A stretch of 64,000 nucleotides of DNA from Acinetobacter puyangensis (GTDB lineage Bacteria > Pseudomonadota > Gammaproteobacteria > Pseudomonadales > Moraxellaceae). Under the pieces are notes generated by a model. The model saw only the letters and a program-made list of their open reading frames with translations, ran no database searches and was not told the DNA's origin. Where the stretch lies: contig NZ_OANT01000002.1 of assembly GCF_900096995.1 (NCBI RefSeq), positions 186,001 to 250,000 of the forward strand. The letters run 5' to 3'. Both the position numbers and the translations under genes were made by a program. This document shows, piece after piece, positions 1 through 9,440 of this stretch (the first letter of the stretch is position 1; every line of letters starts with the position of its first letter).

Positions 1-720
1 TTGTTGACACAAGCCATTCATGCACAGGCGATTGAAGTACCAGCCAAAGATTTTGCACATGATCTCGAAGCGATGGCAGCGGCGATTCAGGACAATACCA
101 AACTGATTTTTATTGCCAATCCAAATAATCCGACAGGTACATGGTTTGAAGAAGCGGAATTTGTGCAATTTATGCAAAGAGTTCCTGCGCATGTAGTTGT
201 GGTACTGGATGAAGCTTATGTGGAATATTTCCCGGAAAACTTTAACAGTCTTAAATTTTTAGCACAGTATCCAAATTTAATTGTAAGTCGTACCTTATCC
301 AAATGTTATGGACTGGCAGCATTACGGGTTGGTTTTGCACTGGCATCTGTACAGATCACCAATTATTTAAACCGGATTCGTCAGCCTTTTAATGTCAATC
401 ATCTGGCGATGGTGGCAGCCGTAGCTGCATTACAGGATCAGGATTTTATTGAAAAATCCCGTCAGGTCAATAAAGCCGGTATGGCGCAATTACAACAAGG
501 CATTGAACAATTAGGCTCAAGTTATGTGCCTTCTCGTGCCAATTTCTTATTGATTAACATTGATGCTGATCCGGCTCAAACCTTTAATGCTTTGTTAAAG
601 CAGGGTGTGATTGTGCGTCCGGTTGGCATTGACAAACATATTCGGGTATCGATTGGTACAGAAGCCGAAAATGCCAAGTTCCTGACAGCATTGGCAACTG
701 TGCTTGGTGATAAGGAATAA
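1..720 (+). CDS. Histidinol-phosphate aminotransferase-like (HisC family), 3' part
   Basis: PLP-dependent class I/II aminotransferase that would interconvert an amino acid or histidinol phosphate with its 2-oxo form. Visible are the NPNNPTG loop near residues 40-46, the DEAY motif near 70-73 that binds the pyridine nitrogen, and SKCYGLAALRVG around residues 100-111, where K101 is the Schiff-base lysine. Only 239 residues are present against about 350-370 for the family, so the 5' end lies outside the window and the apparent TTG start at base 1 is not real. Six bases separate it from tyrA-aroA, so in this operon it may serve as the aromatic aminotransferase rather than in histidine synthesis. 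Family certain, substrate inferred. Confidence 0.85.
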   Translation: MLTQAIHAQAIEVPAKDFAHDLEAMAAAIQDNTKLIFIANPNNPTGTWFEEAEFVQFMQRVPAHVVVVLDEAYVEYFPENFNSLKFLAQYPNLIVSRTLSKCYGLAALRVGFALASVQITNYLNRIRQPFNVNHLAMVAAVAALQDQDFIEKSRQVNKAGMAQLQQGIEQLGSSYVPSRANFLLINIDADPAQTFNALLKQGVIVRPVGIDKHIRVSIGTEAENAKFLTALATVLGDKE

Positions 721-726
721 GGATCG

Positions 727-2979
727 ATGTCGCAAGCTGTATTATTTGAAAAAGTTGCTTTTATTGGTCTGGGTCTGATTGGTTCAAGTCTGGCGCGTCT
801 GATACAGGCGCAGCACCTGGCAAAGTCGGTGGTGGCATCAACACGTTCGGCCAAAACCTTACAGGATGCCAAACAACTGGGTCTGATTGATGCAGGTTTC
901 CATGATGCAGGTGAAGCAGTTAAAGGTGCTGATTTAATTGTACTGGCTTTACCTGTACAAGCCACGCAATCTGCACTGGAAAAAATTAAACCCTTCTTGC
1001 GTGAAGATGCCATTATTACTGATGTCGGCAGTACCAAAGGTAATGTGGTTGATGCAGCCAAGGCAGTATTTGGTGAAAACCTGCCTAAAGGTTTTATTCC
1101 TGGGCATCCGATTGCCGGTAGTGAGCATAGTGGTGTACATGCAGGTAAAGTTGATTTATTTGCCAATCACAAAGTCATTCTAACGCCATTACAAAGTAGT
1201 GACAAAAAAGCAGTACAGAAACTTATTCAGCTTTGGCAAGCAGCCCAAGCCGAAGTGATCTGTATGGATGTGGATCGTCATGATGAGGTGTTGGCACATA
1301 CCAGCCATTTACCCCATTTAATGGCGTTTAATCTGGTTGAGCAACTGGCAAGTCGCAAGGATAATCTGGATATTTTTCGTTATGCTGCCGGAGGATTCCG
1401 TGATTTTTCCCGTATTGCTGCCAGTGATCCGCAGATGTGGCATGACATCTTTTTTGCCAATAAAAAAGCAATTTTAAATGCTGTTGCAGGATTTGAACAG
1501 CAGTTACAACAATTCAAGCAAGTGATTGAAAACGAAGATTCACAAAAATTAATGGGAATGTTAGGTCATGCCCGTGCTGCACGGCAGCACTTTAATCACA
1601 TGCTTGCCAACCAACCCCTGATGGAGAACCATACTGTGACACAACAATTCACGATTTTGCCGGGCACACAAAAATTTGAAGGCAAATTTACCGTACCGGG
1701 TGACAAGTCTGTGTCACATCGTTCGATTATGTTTGGTGCGATTGCCGAAGGCACCACACACGTCACTGGTTTTCTGGAAGGCGAAGATGCACTGGCGACC
1801 TTACAGGCATTTCGTGATATGGGTGTTTCGATTGAAGGCCCCAAAAATGGTGAAGTGACCATTCATGGCGTGGGTATCAATGGCTTAAAGGCACCGGCTA
1901 GTGCTTTATATATGGGCAATTCTGGGACCAGTATGCGTTTGCTTTCCGGTATCTTATCGGCACAACAATTTGATTCTGTCATGACGGGTGATGCTTCCTT
2001 ATCCAAACGTCCGATGGAACGGATTGCCAAACCACTACGTTTAATGGGTGCAAAAATTCAGACCACCGGTGAAAAAGGTACGCCGCCTGTCAGTATTACT
2101 GGTAGTCAGCACCTACAAGGTATTCATTACGATTTACCGATGGCATCGGCACAGGTGAAATCCGGTATTTTACTGGCAGGGCTTTGGGCGAATGGTAAAA
2201 CGTCTGTTACAGAACCGGAACCGACTCGCGATCATACCGAACGCATGTTACGTGCTTTTGGCTATGAGGTAAAAACCGAAGGTAATAAAATTTCACTCAC
2301 AGGTGGCGGGAAGCTGATTGGTACGGATATTCAAGTACCTTCCGATATTTCCAGCGCGGCATTTTTTATGGTCGGTGCAGCCATTACCCAAGGCGCAGAT
2401 ATTATTCTCGAAGCGGTCGGGATTAATCCAACACGTACCGGTGTCATTGAAATTTTAAAACAGATGGGTGCAAACCTTACAGTTGAAAATGAACGCATTG
2501 CCGGTGGTGAACCGATTGCCGATATTCATATTCGTGGTACCCAGACCTTAAAAGGCATTCATATTCCGGAAGATCAGGTGCCTTTGGCGATTGATGAATT
2601 TCCTGCATTATTTATTGCAGCTGCCTGTGCAGAAGGTGAAACAGTATTGACTGGTGCGGCAGAATTGCGGGTTAAGGAATCTGATCGTATTCAAGTGATG
2701 GCTGATGGTTTAAAACTATTAGGCATTCAATGTACGCCAACAACAGATGGCATTATTATTCAGGGTAAAGGCAAAGCAGGCGATTGGTCACCAGTATTTG
2801 CTGGTGGACAAATCGAATCACATCATGACCATCGGATTGCCATGAGTTTTAGTATGGCCGGATTACGTGCTGCCGAGCCGATTACAATTGTGGGTACAGA
2901 AACCGTGGCGACCAGCTTCCCAACCTTTACTGAGTTGGCAACACAAGCAGGGCTATTGTTGCAAGTGAGTAATCAATAA
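727..2979 (+). CDS. tyrA-aroA: Bifunctional prephenate dehydrogenase / EPSP synthase
   Basis: A 750-residue fusion of two shikimate-pathway enzymes. Residues 1 to about 295 are prephenate dehydrogenase, with the NAD-binding GLGLIG at 14-19; this part makes 4-hydroxyphenylpyruvate. From about residue 310 comes 3-phosphoshikimate 1-carboxyvinyltransferase, with PGDKSVSHRS near its start, GNSGTSMR, and a late RVKESDR motif. No stop or frameshift lies between the domains. This fusion is known in Acinetobacter and relatives. It follows the aminotransferase by 6 nt and precedes a chorismate mutase, so this is an aromatic amino acid operon. A GGAT ribosome site precedes the ATG at 727. Confidence 0.96.
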   Translation: MSQAVLFEKVAFIGLGLIGSSLARLIQAQHLAKSVVASTRSAKTLQDAKQLGLIDAGFHDAGEAVKGADLIVLALPVQATQSALEKIKPFLREDAIITDVGSTKGNVVDAAKAVFGENLPKGFIPGHPIAGSEHSGVHAGKVDLFANHKVILTPLQSSDKKAVQKLIQLWQAAQAEVICMDVDRHDEVLAHTSHLPHLMAFNLVEQLASRKDNLDIFRYAAGGFRDFSRIAASDPQMWHDIFFANKKAILNAVAGFEQQLQQFKQVIENEDSQKLMGMLGHARAARQHFNHMLANQPLMENHTVTQQFTILPGTQKFEGKFTVPGDKSVSHRSIMFGAIAEGTTHVTGFLEGEDALATLQAFRDMGVSIEGPKNGEVTIHGVGINGLKAPASALYMGNSGTSMRLLSGILSAQQFDSVMTGDASLSKRPMERIAKPLRLMGAKIQTTGEKGTPPVSITGSQHLQGIHYDLPMASAQVKSGILLAGLWANGKTSVTEPEPTRDHTERMLRAFGYEVKTEGNKISLTGGGKLIGTDIQVPSDISSAAFFMVGAAITQGADIILEAVGINPTRTGVIEILKQMGANLTVENERIAGGEPIADIHIRGTQTLKGIHIPEDQVPLAIDEFPALFIAAACAEGETVLTGAAELRVKESDRIQVMADGLKLLGIQCTPTTDGIIIQGKGKAGDWSPVFAGGQIESHHDHRIAMSFSMAGLRAAEPITIVGTETVATSFPTFTELATQAGLLLQVSNQ

Positions 2980-3049
2980 GAGTTTTGGGTTAAATGTCGC
3001 ATAGTGACTCATTTGAGAATCTATGCGACTATATGGTTGATAGCATTTT

Positions 3050-3343
3050 ATGATGAAAATTTGTGATAATCTTGATGAAGTAAGACAAGAAATAGACGGG
3101 ATTGATGCACAAATTATTGCATTGATTGCGGCAAGAGAAAAATTTGTCTTACAGGCTGCAAAGTTTAAAAAAGATACAGATGCGGTAAAAGCCCCGAATC
3201 GGGTTGAGCAAGTGATTGCCAAAGTAAAAGCCAAGGCGCTAGATTTGGAAGCCAATCCAGATGTGGTGGAAGTGGTTTATCGAACCATGATTGATGCGTT
3301 TATTCAACAGGAATTATTGGCGCATAAAGCGCTTAAAAAGTGA
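3050..3343 (+). CDS. Chorismate mutase, PchB/AroQ-like
   Basis: A 97-residue all-helical protein of the AroQ chorismate mutase class. The order 'LDEVRQEIDGIDAQIIALI', then R-x-K-F-V, then FK, then an APNRVEQV stretch, is closest to PchB-type monofunctional mutases and isochorismate-pyruvate lyases. In tandem with tyrA-aroA the likely job is converting chorismate to prephenate, which feeds the upstream dehydrogenase. The start is one of two adjacent ATGs (3050 or 3053). A 70-nt gap separates it from tyrA-aroA, so it may share that transcript. No siderophore genes lie nearby, so a salicylate role is less likely. Exact lyase or mutase specificity is not decided by sequence. Confidence 0.82.
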   Translation: MMKICDNLDEVRQEIDGIDAQIIALIAAREKFVLQAAKFKKDTDAVKAPNRVEQVIAKVKAKALDLEANPDVVEVVYRTMIDAFIQQELLAHKALKK

Positions 3344-3475
3344 GTATAATTTTAATAGAAAATTTGCAACAATGACTTAAAAATTTTAGATTGATCTTAA
3401 AAAGTTATGCTGGTTTATAGTTATTATTGTATTTTTGATGGAATTTACTTCTTTGATATGATGTGAGTTTGATTG

Positions 3476-3513
3476 AAAAAGAGTCCAGCATTAGGCATGT
3501 TTGGACTCTTTTT
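3476..3513. terminator. Bidirectional terminator between chorismate mutase gene and fruA
   Basis: A 12-bp perfect stem, AAAAAGAGTCCA (3476-3487) pairing with TGGACTCTTTTT (3502-3513), has a 14-nt loop. A-rich and T-rich ends on either side let it act in both directions. It lies between two convergent operons. Confidence 0.85.
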
Positions 3514-3537
3514 AATGATCATCTTAGTTTTTTACTA

Positions 3538-5271
3538 TTATTTCACCTCAACCATTGTATTTGTAACAAGCAATGGTTTTTTAAGTAAGGCATAAGAAAT
3601 TCCAGTAACAAGACTTCCGGCAGCAATCGCAATCAAGTAAAGTAGGGCATGATTAATCGCATTTGGAATTAATAGAACGAATACACCACCGTGCGGTGCC
3701 ATCAATTCACAATGAAATAATGCCACCAATGCACCAGTGAGTACACCGCCGGCAATGCTGCAAGGAATAACACGCATTGGATCTTTTGCTGCAAATGGAA
3801 TGGCGCCTTCAGAAATAAAACAAAGTCCCAGTACAAAGGCAGCTTTACCTGCATCACGCTCGGCTTGATTAAATTTATTTCTGGCAATCAAGGTGGCAAT
3901 CGCCAAACCTATGGCTGGCACCATACCACCTGCCATGGTTGCTGCCATTGGCATATAGGTTTGTGTGGTGAGCAGTCCGACAGTAAAGGCATAAGCCGCT
4001 TTATTAATCGGACCACCTAAATCCACGCACATCATACCAGCCAGAATCATACCCATTAATACGGCATTGGTGGTACCCATACTATTGAGAAAATTCTGCA
4101 TCACTTCAAAAATTTGTGCGACAGGCTGCCCAACCACATAAATCATCAACAACCCCACCAGCAAACTGGTGAGTAATGGGATAATCAGAATCGGTTTTAA
4201 AGCCTCTAAACTGCTGGGTAATTTGATCTGTTTTGCAAATAATAAGGCCAGATAGCCTGCCAAAAAGCCGGATACAATCCCACCAAGAAATCCAGCTTGC
4301 AGTTCTGTTGCCAGTACACCGCCGATTAAACCGGGTGCAAGGCCGGGACGATCAGCAATCGAGTAGGCGATATAGCCGGATAACATCGGCACCATCAGTA
4401 AAAAGGCAGCATCACCAATCTGTTTTAATGCCGCTGCCAATGTTCCAGCTTCCTTAAAGGCATCAATACCAAAACAGAAGGATAGGGCGATAAGTAAACC
4501 GCCTGCCACAACCATCGGTAGCATAAATGAAACACCTGTGAGTAAGTGTTTATACACGCCGATTTTTTCTTTTTTCTCGCTCGTGCTATCGCTATTTGTG
4601 GCATTTTGTTGTTTGCCTGATTCTAAAACCTTGGCTTCTTTGATCGCATTTTCAAAGGTTTTATCAGTTTGTTTCAGGGCGAAACCTGTACTACAGCGGT
4701 AGACTTTTTTACCAACAAAGCGATCGATATTCACTTCGATATCGGTGGCTAGAATCACAATATCGGCTTGTTCAATCACTTGATCAGATAAAATATTTTT
4801 TGCACCGACTGAACCCTGCGTTTCGACCTGAATCTCATAGCCGTGTTTGGTTGCACCTTGCTGGAGGGCTTCTGCTGCCATAAAGGTATGGGCGACACCT
4901 GTAGGGCAAGCCGTAATTGCAACAAAACGCTGTGCTCCTGATGTTGTAGTCTGCGTATTTTGAAGGAGTTCATCAATGCTGCTGGTATGCGCTAATGCGT
5001 ATTGCAATGCTTGATTTGCATCTTGCTGGACATCTTTAATGGCAATGACGGCAACTTTTTTATCTTTTAAGTCTTGTGGAAGGTTACTTTGCTGACCGAC
5101 AAAAACAATGACATCAAAAGCATTTAGATCCAGTGCATCAATATCTTGGCTAACTTGTGCGTCAAAACCTGATGTTGTTGCGATAGAGCTAAGTTTTTTG
5201 GCACAAATTAAAGCATCAATGGCGTGTTTGGGGGAATTTGCAATAAATAATATTTGTTGAATCGCTTGCAT
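3538..5271 (-). CDS. fruA: Fructose-specific PTS enzyme IIBC
   Basis: Inner-membrane permease that imports fructose and phosphorylates it to fructose 1-phosphate. The 577 residues comprise a degenerate EIIB' region (about 1-100), an active EIIB with the phosphorylated cysteine in ITACPTGVAH (C122), a Ser/Lys-rich linker near 215-235, and a multi-spanning EIIC domain from about 240 onward. It is the last gene of fruB-fruK-fruA, beginning 4 nt after the fruK stop. Length and domain order match proteobacterial FruA. Confidence 0.95.
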   Translation of the reverse strand: MQAIQQILFIANSPKHAIDALICAKKLSSIATTSGFDAQVSQDIDALDLNAFDVIVFVGQQSNLPQDLKDKKVAVIAIKDVQQDANQALQYALAHTSSIDELLQNTQTTTSGAQRFVAITACPTGVAHTFMAAEALQQGATKHGYEIQVETQGSVGAKNILSDQVIEQADIVILATDIEVNIDRFVGKKVYRCSTGFALKQTDKTFENAIKEAKVLESGKQQNATNSDSTSEKKEKIGVYKHLLTGVSFMLPMVVAGGLLIALSFCFGIDAFKEAGTLAAALKQIGDAAFLLMVPMLSGYIAYSIADRPGLAPGLIGGVLATELQAGFLGGIVSGFLAGYLALLFAKQIKLPSSLEALKPILIIPLLTSLLVGLLMIYVVGQPVAQIFEVMQNFLNSMGTTNAVLMGMILAGMMCVDLGGPINKAAYAFTVGLLTTQTYMPMAATMAGGMVPAIGLAIATLIARNKFNQAERDAGKAAFVLGLCFISEGAIPFAAKDPMRVIPCSIAGGVLTGALVALFHCELMAPHGGVFVLLIPNAINHALLYLIAIAAGSLVTGISYALLKKPLLVTNTMVEVK

Positions 5272-5275
5272 GATC

Positions 5276-6208
5276 TTAATTTAACTCCTTGGTGGAGATG
5301 TTTTGTTTCAAATCTTCAATCAAGGATAAATCTGAAAGATGAAAACCGATTTGGGTGACGGCATGACTGGCAATCGCAGTTGCTGTGGTCAAGGTTTTTT
5401 CTGGTGTGGTTTGCGCCAATAAGCCATGAATCATGCCTGCCAATAAAGAATCACCGGCACCTACGGTACTGATGACCTGAACTTTCGGTGCTGTGGCATG
5501 TAACGGATGCTGTGGATGCAACCAGTTCACACCATATTCACCCATCGATACCACAATATTTTCAATCTTGGCATCGAGTTTGGCAAACAATTGTTGTTGT
5601 TCGGCGGCAGTGGTGGCGGGCAGTTGGTAGGTTTCAGTCAGTTCATCACTATTGGGTTTGATGAGCCATGGATTGGCGGCAATTGCTGCACTCAAAGCAT
5701 TGCCACTACTATCAACAGCAACTTTTTTGCCTTTTGATTTTAACCAAAGGATGAGTTGCGTGAGTTCTTCCGGGCTAAATCCTTGTGGCAAACTGCCTGA
5801 GATCACCACAACATCAACCTGATCCAGTACTGCTTCAATATTTTGCTGTAATTGTTGCTTTGCCTGTGCATCGACCCAGAAGCCTTTGCCGTTGATGTCG
5901 GTCATGCATCCTGATTGTTCGGCAATTTTAATGTTCTGGCGGGTTTCCCCAGCAATATAGACAAAATGGTTGTCAAAGTTTTGTGCAGCAAAATGTGTGT
6001 CAAAGATTTGACGGTTATCTTGTCCGAGAAAACCACTGATGATCAGTTCATGTCCGAGATCTTTGAGTACCTGAGCGACATTCAACCCTTTGCCTGCGGC
6101 ATGGCTCTGTAGGGCATGATGTCGATTGACTTCACCTACTTTTAAGCTGTCGAGTTGCAGCGTAATATCAATTGCAGGATTTAAGGTAATGGTTAAAATT
6201 TTTGCCAT
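5276..6208 (-). CDS. fruK: 1-phosphofructokinase
   Basis: A PfkB-family sugar kinase that phosphorylates fructose 1-phosphate to fructose 1,6-bisphosphate. The N-terminus 'ILTITLNPAIDITL' and the C-terminal GAGDSLLAG motif with its catalytic Asp are diagnostic. The reading frame opens at 6250, but that would overlap fruB by 38 nt. The ATG at 6208, preceded by GGGAG, gives the family-typical N-terminus MAKILTITLNPA and 310 residues, with only 4 nt after the fruB stop. Middle gene of the fructose operon. Confidence 0.95.
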   Translation of the reverse strand: MAKILTITLNPAIDITLQLDSLKVGEVNRHHALQSHAAGKGLNVAQVLKDLGHELIISGFLGQDNRQIFDTHFAAQNFDNHFVYIAGETRQNIKIAEQSGCMTDINGKGFWVDAQAKQQLQQNIEAVLDQVDVVVISGSLPQGFSPEELTQLILWLKSKGKKVAVDSSGNALSAAIAANPWLIKPNSDELTETYQLPATTAAEQQQLFAKLDAKIENIVVSMGEYGVNWLHPQHPLHATAPKVQVISTVGAGDSLLAGMIHGLLAQTTPEKTLTTATAIASHAVTQIGFHLSDLSLIEDLKQNISTKELN

Positions 6209-6212
6209 GTTG

Positions 6213-9065
6213 TTAGGCTCCCAAAGCGCGAACAGATGTTGCACTGTCACACTGTAATGCTTGATGAGCGAGTGTCTGACAATCTGTAAAATTAAGTTGA
6301 CGGATTTGTGCTTTTACCAATGGAATGCTGGTACTGGACATACTCAATTCATCTACTCCAAGTCCCATCAGGATTGGCACTGCTTTGGGGTCGGCAGCAA
6401 GTTCACCGCAGATACCCACCCATTTGCCATATTGATGGGCAGCCCGTACGGTTTGATCAATGAGTAATAAAATACTCGGATGTAAGCCATCTGCTTCGGC
6501 AGAAAGTAATGGATGTCCCCGGTCAATCGCCAGCGTATATTGCGTCAGATCATTGGTGCCGATACTAAAGAAATCGACTTCCTGTGCCAGAATCGGTGCC
6601 AGTAAGGCAGCCGAAGGGACTTCAATCATGATGCCGACTTGTAGATTTTTACAAGGATATCGCTGGCGTACTTCATCTAAAATGGCTTTGGCTGCACGCC
6701 ATTCTTCTACACGGCCAATCATGGGGAACATGATGCGTAAAGGCCGATCATCCGCAGCTTTTAATAAAGCAATCAATTGTTGCTGTAATAATTCCGGTTT
6801 TCTCAAGGTGAGACGAATACCTCTTAAACCCAGAAATGGATTTTCTTCACTAGGAAGCGGTAAATAGGGCAGTGGCTTATCACCCCCGACATCTAGTGTG
6901 CGGACGACAAGTGGACGACCTGCCAGTGTATCCAATACTGTGCGGTAATCCGCTTGCTGAATCTCTTCACTTGGTGCATTTTGATGCGCCATAAATACCA
7001 GTTCGGTACGTAATAGACCAATCGCTTCGGCACCATCATTTACCGCTTGTTCGGTGGCATGGATATTGCCGATATTGGCTGCAATTTCAATCTGATGCTG
7101 ATCAAATGTAATCGCAGGCGCCATACAGTGTTTTTCTGCTTCAAGACGAAGGGCATGTTGGCGTTCACGCTCAAGAATTGCCTGTTCAATCAGCGCGGCA
7201 TCCGGCTGTATGATAAATTCGCCGCTATCGCCATTGATCAAGACAGTTTCATTGTTTTGAATGTCTAAAACACGTGAGCCTGCGCCAACAATGGCCGGAA
7301 TGCCCAATGCTCGGGCAACAATGGCACTGTGCGCACTTGCACCGCCAACAGCAGTTAAAATCCCGGCTACACGCTCTTTATTTAAACGTGCCACATCACT
7401 TGGTCCGACATCATGCATGATTAGTATATAGGGTGAATCAGGTGCAACCTGTTCTTCCACACCGCATAAATGTGCCAGAATACGCTCACCAATATCGCGT
7501 AAATCGGCAGCACGTTCGGCCAGTAAGCGATCCTGTAAGGCTTCCTGTGCCTGTGCTGCCGATTCAATATAATCATGCCAGGCCGCAGCCGCAGACAGAC
7601 CCTGTTTTAAGCCTTTTTGCACATTGTGAATGAGTTCCGGATCATCAAGCATTTCCAGATGTGCCGTGAAGATCTGCTTGATGTCATTCACATCAGTTTT
7701 GGCAATCAATTGATAAATATTATTTTTAACCGTGTGCAAAGCAATATCGAGTTTTAGGCTTTCATCCTTGATATTGCTTGCCAATCGTGGGTAATCATAT
7801 TGACGTGGCTTAATCACATAAGCCGGACCATAAGCTAGTCCGGTTGAGGCGGCAATACCGTGTGTCTTGGCATCTGTATCTGCATCAGACTCAAACGTCA
7901 AAATTTCAGGCTGTGTATTTGTAGTATTTTGCTGTGTATCAATGGGTTGAATTTCTTCGCCCAGACCGTGCTGGACTGCGGCAATGATCTGACTTAATCC
8001 TTGTACTGCATCGCTATCGGGTTCGGCAATAAAGGTCAGGTGTTGTCCACGTTGACAGCCCAATGATAAGAGTTTGGTCAGACTTTTGGCAGAAACAAAG
8101 GCACCACCATCGACTTGAACATGTATTTCGCCCTGAAATTTTTTGGTGAGATTTACCAACTGGGTGGCTGGTCGTGCATGCAGGCCATGGGCATTGGCCA
8201 ATTGTACGGTTTGCGAGGGCCAATCCGGAATAATATCTGCACCAATCAACTGTGCAAGTTGATGTGCATCCTTTTCTGTATTGATTTGAGAGGATTGCTC
8301 CGGATTGAAAAAAATATCCAATAGCCGATTCAGCTGTGAAAGATCCATTTGATCATTGCTTGCAATACAGACCAGTGTTTGTAAATTTTTATCCTGATAC
8401 TGTATCGGGGATGCTGATTGTACAATCGCAATTGCTGGACTTAAAACCTGTTGATGTGTGCTAATCGACCAGATTTCTTCATTGAGCTGTATTAGGTGTT
8501 TGGGGTTAAGTGCACTTAGAAAACCACATTCAACATAGTGATGTTGTTTTAAGCGTTGCGTTGCCTGCCAAAAAAAATCTTCAATGTCCTGTGCGGCAAC
8601 TTGCGTGGCAATCAGTTGTTCATGCAATGCCAGTGTTGCAGGCTGTGCCTGTAATAGCTCGACCAGTTGTTCTGGTGTGTTTGCAGCCTGAATTTGTTGT
8701 GATATATCTTTATTTAGGGCTTTGGTTAATAATTGTAAGACCTGCAAATGCTCATCGGATTTTGCGGCAATTACCACAGCCAGATAAATTGTATTTTCGC
8801 CATCCCAAAGTACGCCATTGGGAAAGTGTGCCAGTCGGATGCCTGTTTGCTGAATATACTGCCTCGATTGTGGCGTACCATGTGGAATGGCGATGCCTTG
8901 TCCTAAATACGTTGGACTTTGTTGTTCACGTGTGGTTAGGCCATCGAGGTATTCGGCACTGACCAGTTGATCTTCTACTAAAATATCGACTAGACACTGT
9001 AATGCTTGCGCTTTATCGTCAGCATGTTGATTCATTCGAACATGTTGTATATCTAGTGCTAACAT
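6213..9065 (-). CDS. fruB: Fructose PTS multiphosphoryl transfer protein (EIIA-HPr-EI)
   Basis: A 950-residue cytoplasmic phosphorelay protein carrying phosphate from PEP to FruA. Three parts are visible: EIIA-Fru with its active histidine in AIPHGTP (H62), an HPr domain with NAHGLHARPA (H296), and enzyme I from about residue 400 with GGASAHSAIVARALGIPA (H579) and a C-terminal PEP-binding barrel. Because EI and HPr are both built in, the operon is self-sufficient for fructose uptake. First gene of fruBKA, transcribed away from the long leader region at 9066-9440. No fruR/cra gene is adjacent. Confidence 0.96.
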   Translation of the reverse strand: MLALDIQHVRMNQHADDKAQALQCLVDILVEDQLVSAEYLDGLTTREQQSPTYLGQGIAIPHGTPQSRQYIQQTGIRLAHFPNGVLWDGENTIYLAVVIAAKSDEHLQVLQLLTKALNKDISQQIQAANTPEQLVELLQAQPATLALHEQLIATQVAAQDIEDFFWQATQRLKQHHYVECGFLSALNPKHLIQLNEEIWSISTHQQVLSPAIAIVQSASPIQYQDKNLQTLVCIASNDQMDLSQLNRLLDIFFNPEQSSQINTEKDAHQLAQLIGADIIPDWPSQTVQLANAHGLHARPATQLVNLTKKFQGEIHVQVDGGAFVSAKSLTKLLSLGCQRGQHLTFIAEPDSDAVQGLSQIIAAVQHGLGEEIQPIDTQQNTTNTQPEILTFESDADTDAKTHGIAASTGLAYGPAYVIKPRQYDYPRLASNIKDESLKLDIALHTVKNNIYQLIAKTDVNDIKQIFTAHLEMLDDPELIHNVQKGLKQGLSAAAAWHDYIESAAQAQEALQDRLLAERAADLRDIGERILAHLCGVEEQVAPDSPYILIMHDVGPSDVARLNKERVAGILTAVGGASAHSAIVARALGIPAIVGAGSRVLDIQNNETVLINGDSGEFIIQPDAALIEQAILERERQHALRLEAEKHCMAPAITFDQHQIEIAANIGNIHATEQAVNDGAEAIGLLRTELVFMAHQNAPSEEIQQADYRTVLDTLAGRPLVVRTLDVGGDKPLPYLPLPSEENPFLGLRGIRLTLRKPELLQQQLIALLKAADDRPLRIMFPMIGRVEEWRAAKAILDEVRQRYPCKNLQVGIMIEVPSAALLAPILAQEVDFFSIGTNDLTQYTLAIDRGHPLLSAEADGLHPSILLLIDQTVRAAHQYGKWVGICGELAADPKAVPILMGLGVDELSMSSTSIPLVKAQIRQLNFTDCQTLAHQALQCDSATSVRALGA

Positions 9066-9440
9066 AAAGATTCCTTGAAAATATAAATCGAAAGAAAGGG
9101 CGTGATCAAATCTGGCAGGCGCATTGCCATGAACTTCACTTCATCTTGTGGTATTCACGCCGCATATGATGAAATTTTAATTTAAAAGCACAATTATTTA
9201 ATAAATTGTGCTTACGCCGTATCTCTAGTGAGAAAAACAAAGTGCAAATTTTACTATGAAAACCAATGAAAAATGCACTTTGATTGGTTTTGATGATGTT
9301 ATTTACTATTTTTTGCTCAAAAAACTACCGATTATCGATTCAAATCAAAATATGATGTAAATAACCAACATCACCGAACAAAATTCAGCAGTGCGAAATT
9401 CATGTTAAGCTAACTGTTTGAGATTAATTTGAGACCAATC
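9066..9440. other. Divergent intergenic region upstream of fruB, with stacked palindromes
   Basis: 375 bp without a gene. It holds an 8-bp inverted repeat GCACAATT (9188-9195) / AATTGTGC (9204-9211). It also holds two interlocking inverted repeats: AAAGTGCA (9239-9246) / TGCACTTT (9274-9281) and AAAACCAAT (9259-9267) / ATTGGTTTT (9283-9291). A half-conserved Cra/FruR-like ATCGATTCA lies at 9334-9342. These are probably operators or alternative leader hairpins for the fru operon; none is proven. Confidence 0.5.

Noticed and set aside
576..1166. 196-codon minus-strand ORF opposite tyrA-aroA
   Set aside because: It lies entirely antisense to hisC-like and tyrA coding sequence, has Ala/Ser/Arg-rich composition typical of shadow frames and no ribosome site or known motif.
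6209..6250. Longer fruK start at 6250
   Set aside because: It would add 14 residues unlike the family and overlap fruB by 38 nt; ATG 6208 has a ribosome site.
8510..8962. 150-codon plus-strand ORF opposite fruB
   Set aside because: Antisense shadow of the EIIA region of FruB; no recognisable domain.
9429..9440. TTG start for the nitronate monooxygenase-like gene
   Set aside because: The ATG 12 bases later has a GAGA site at proper spacing and gives a normal N-terminus.
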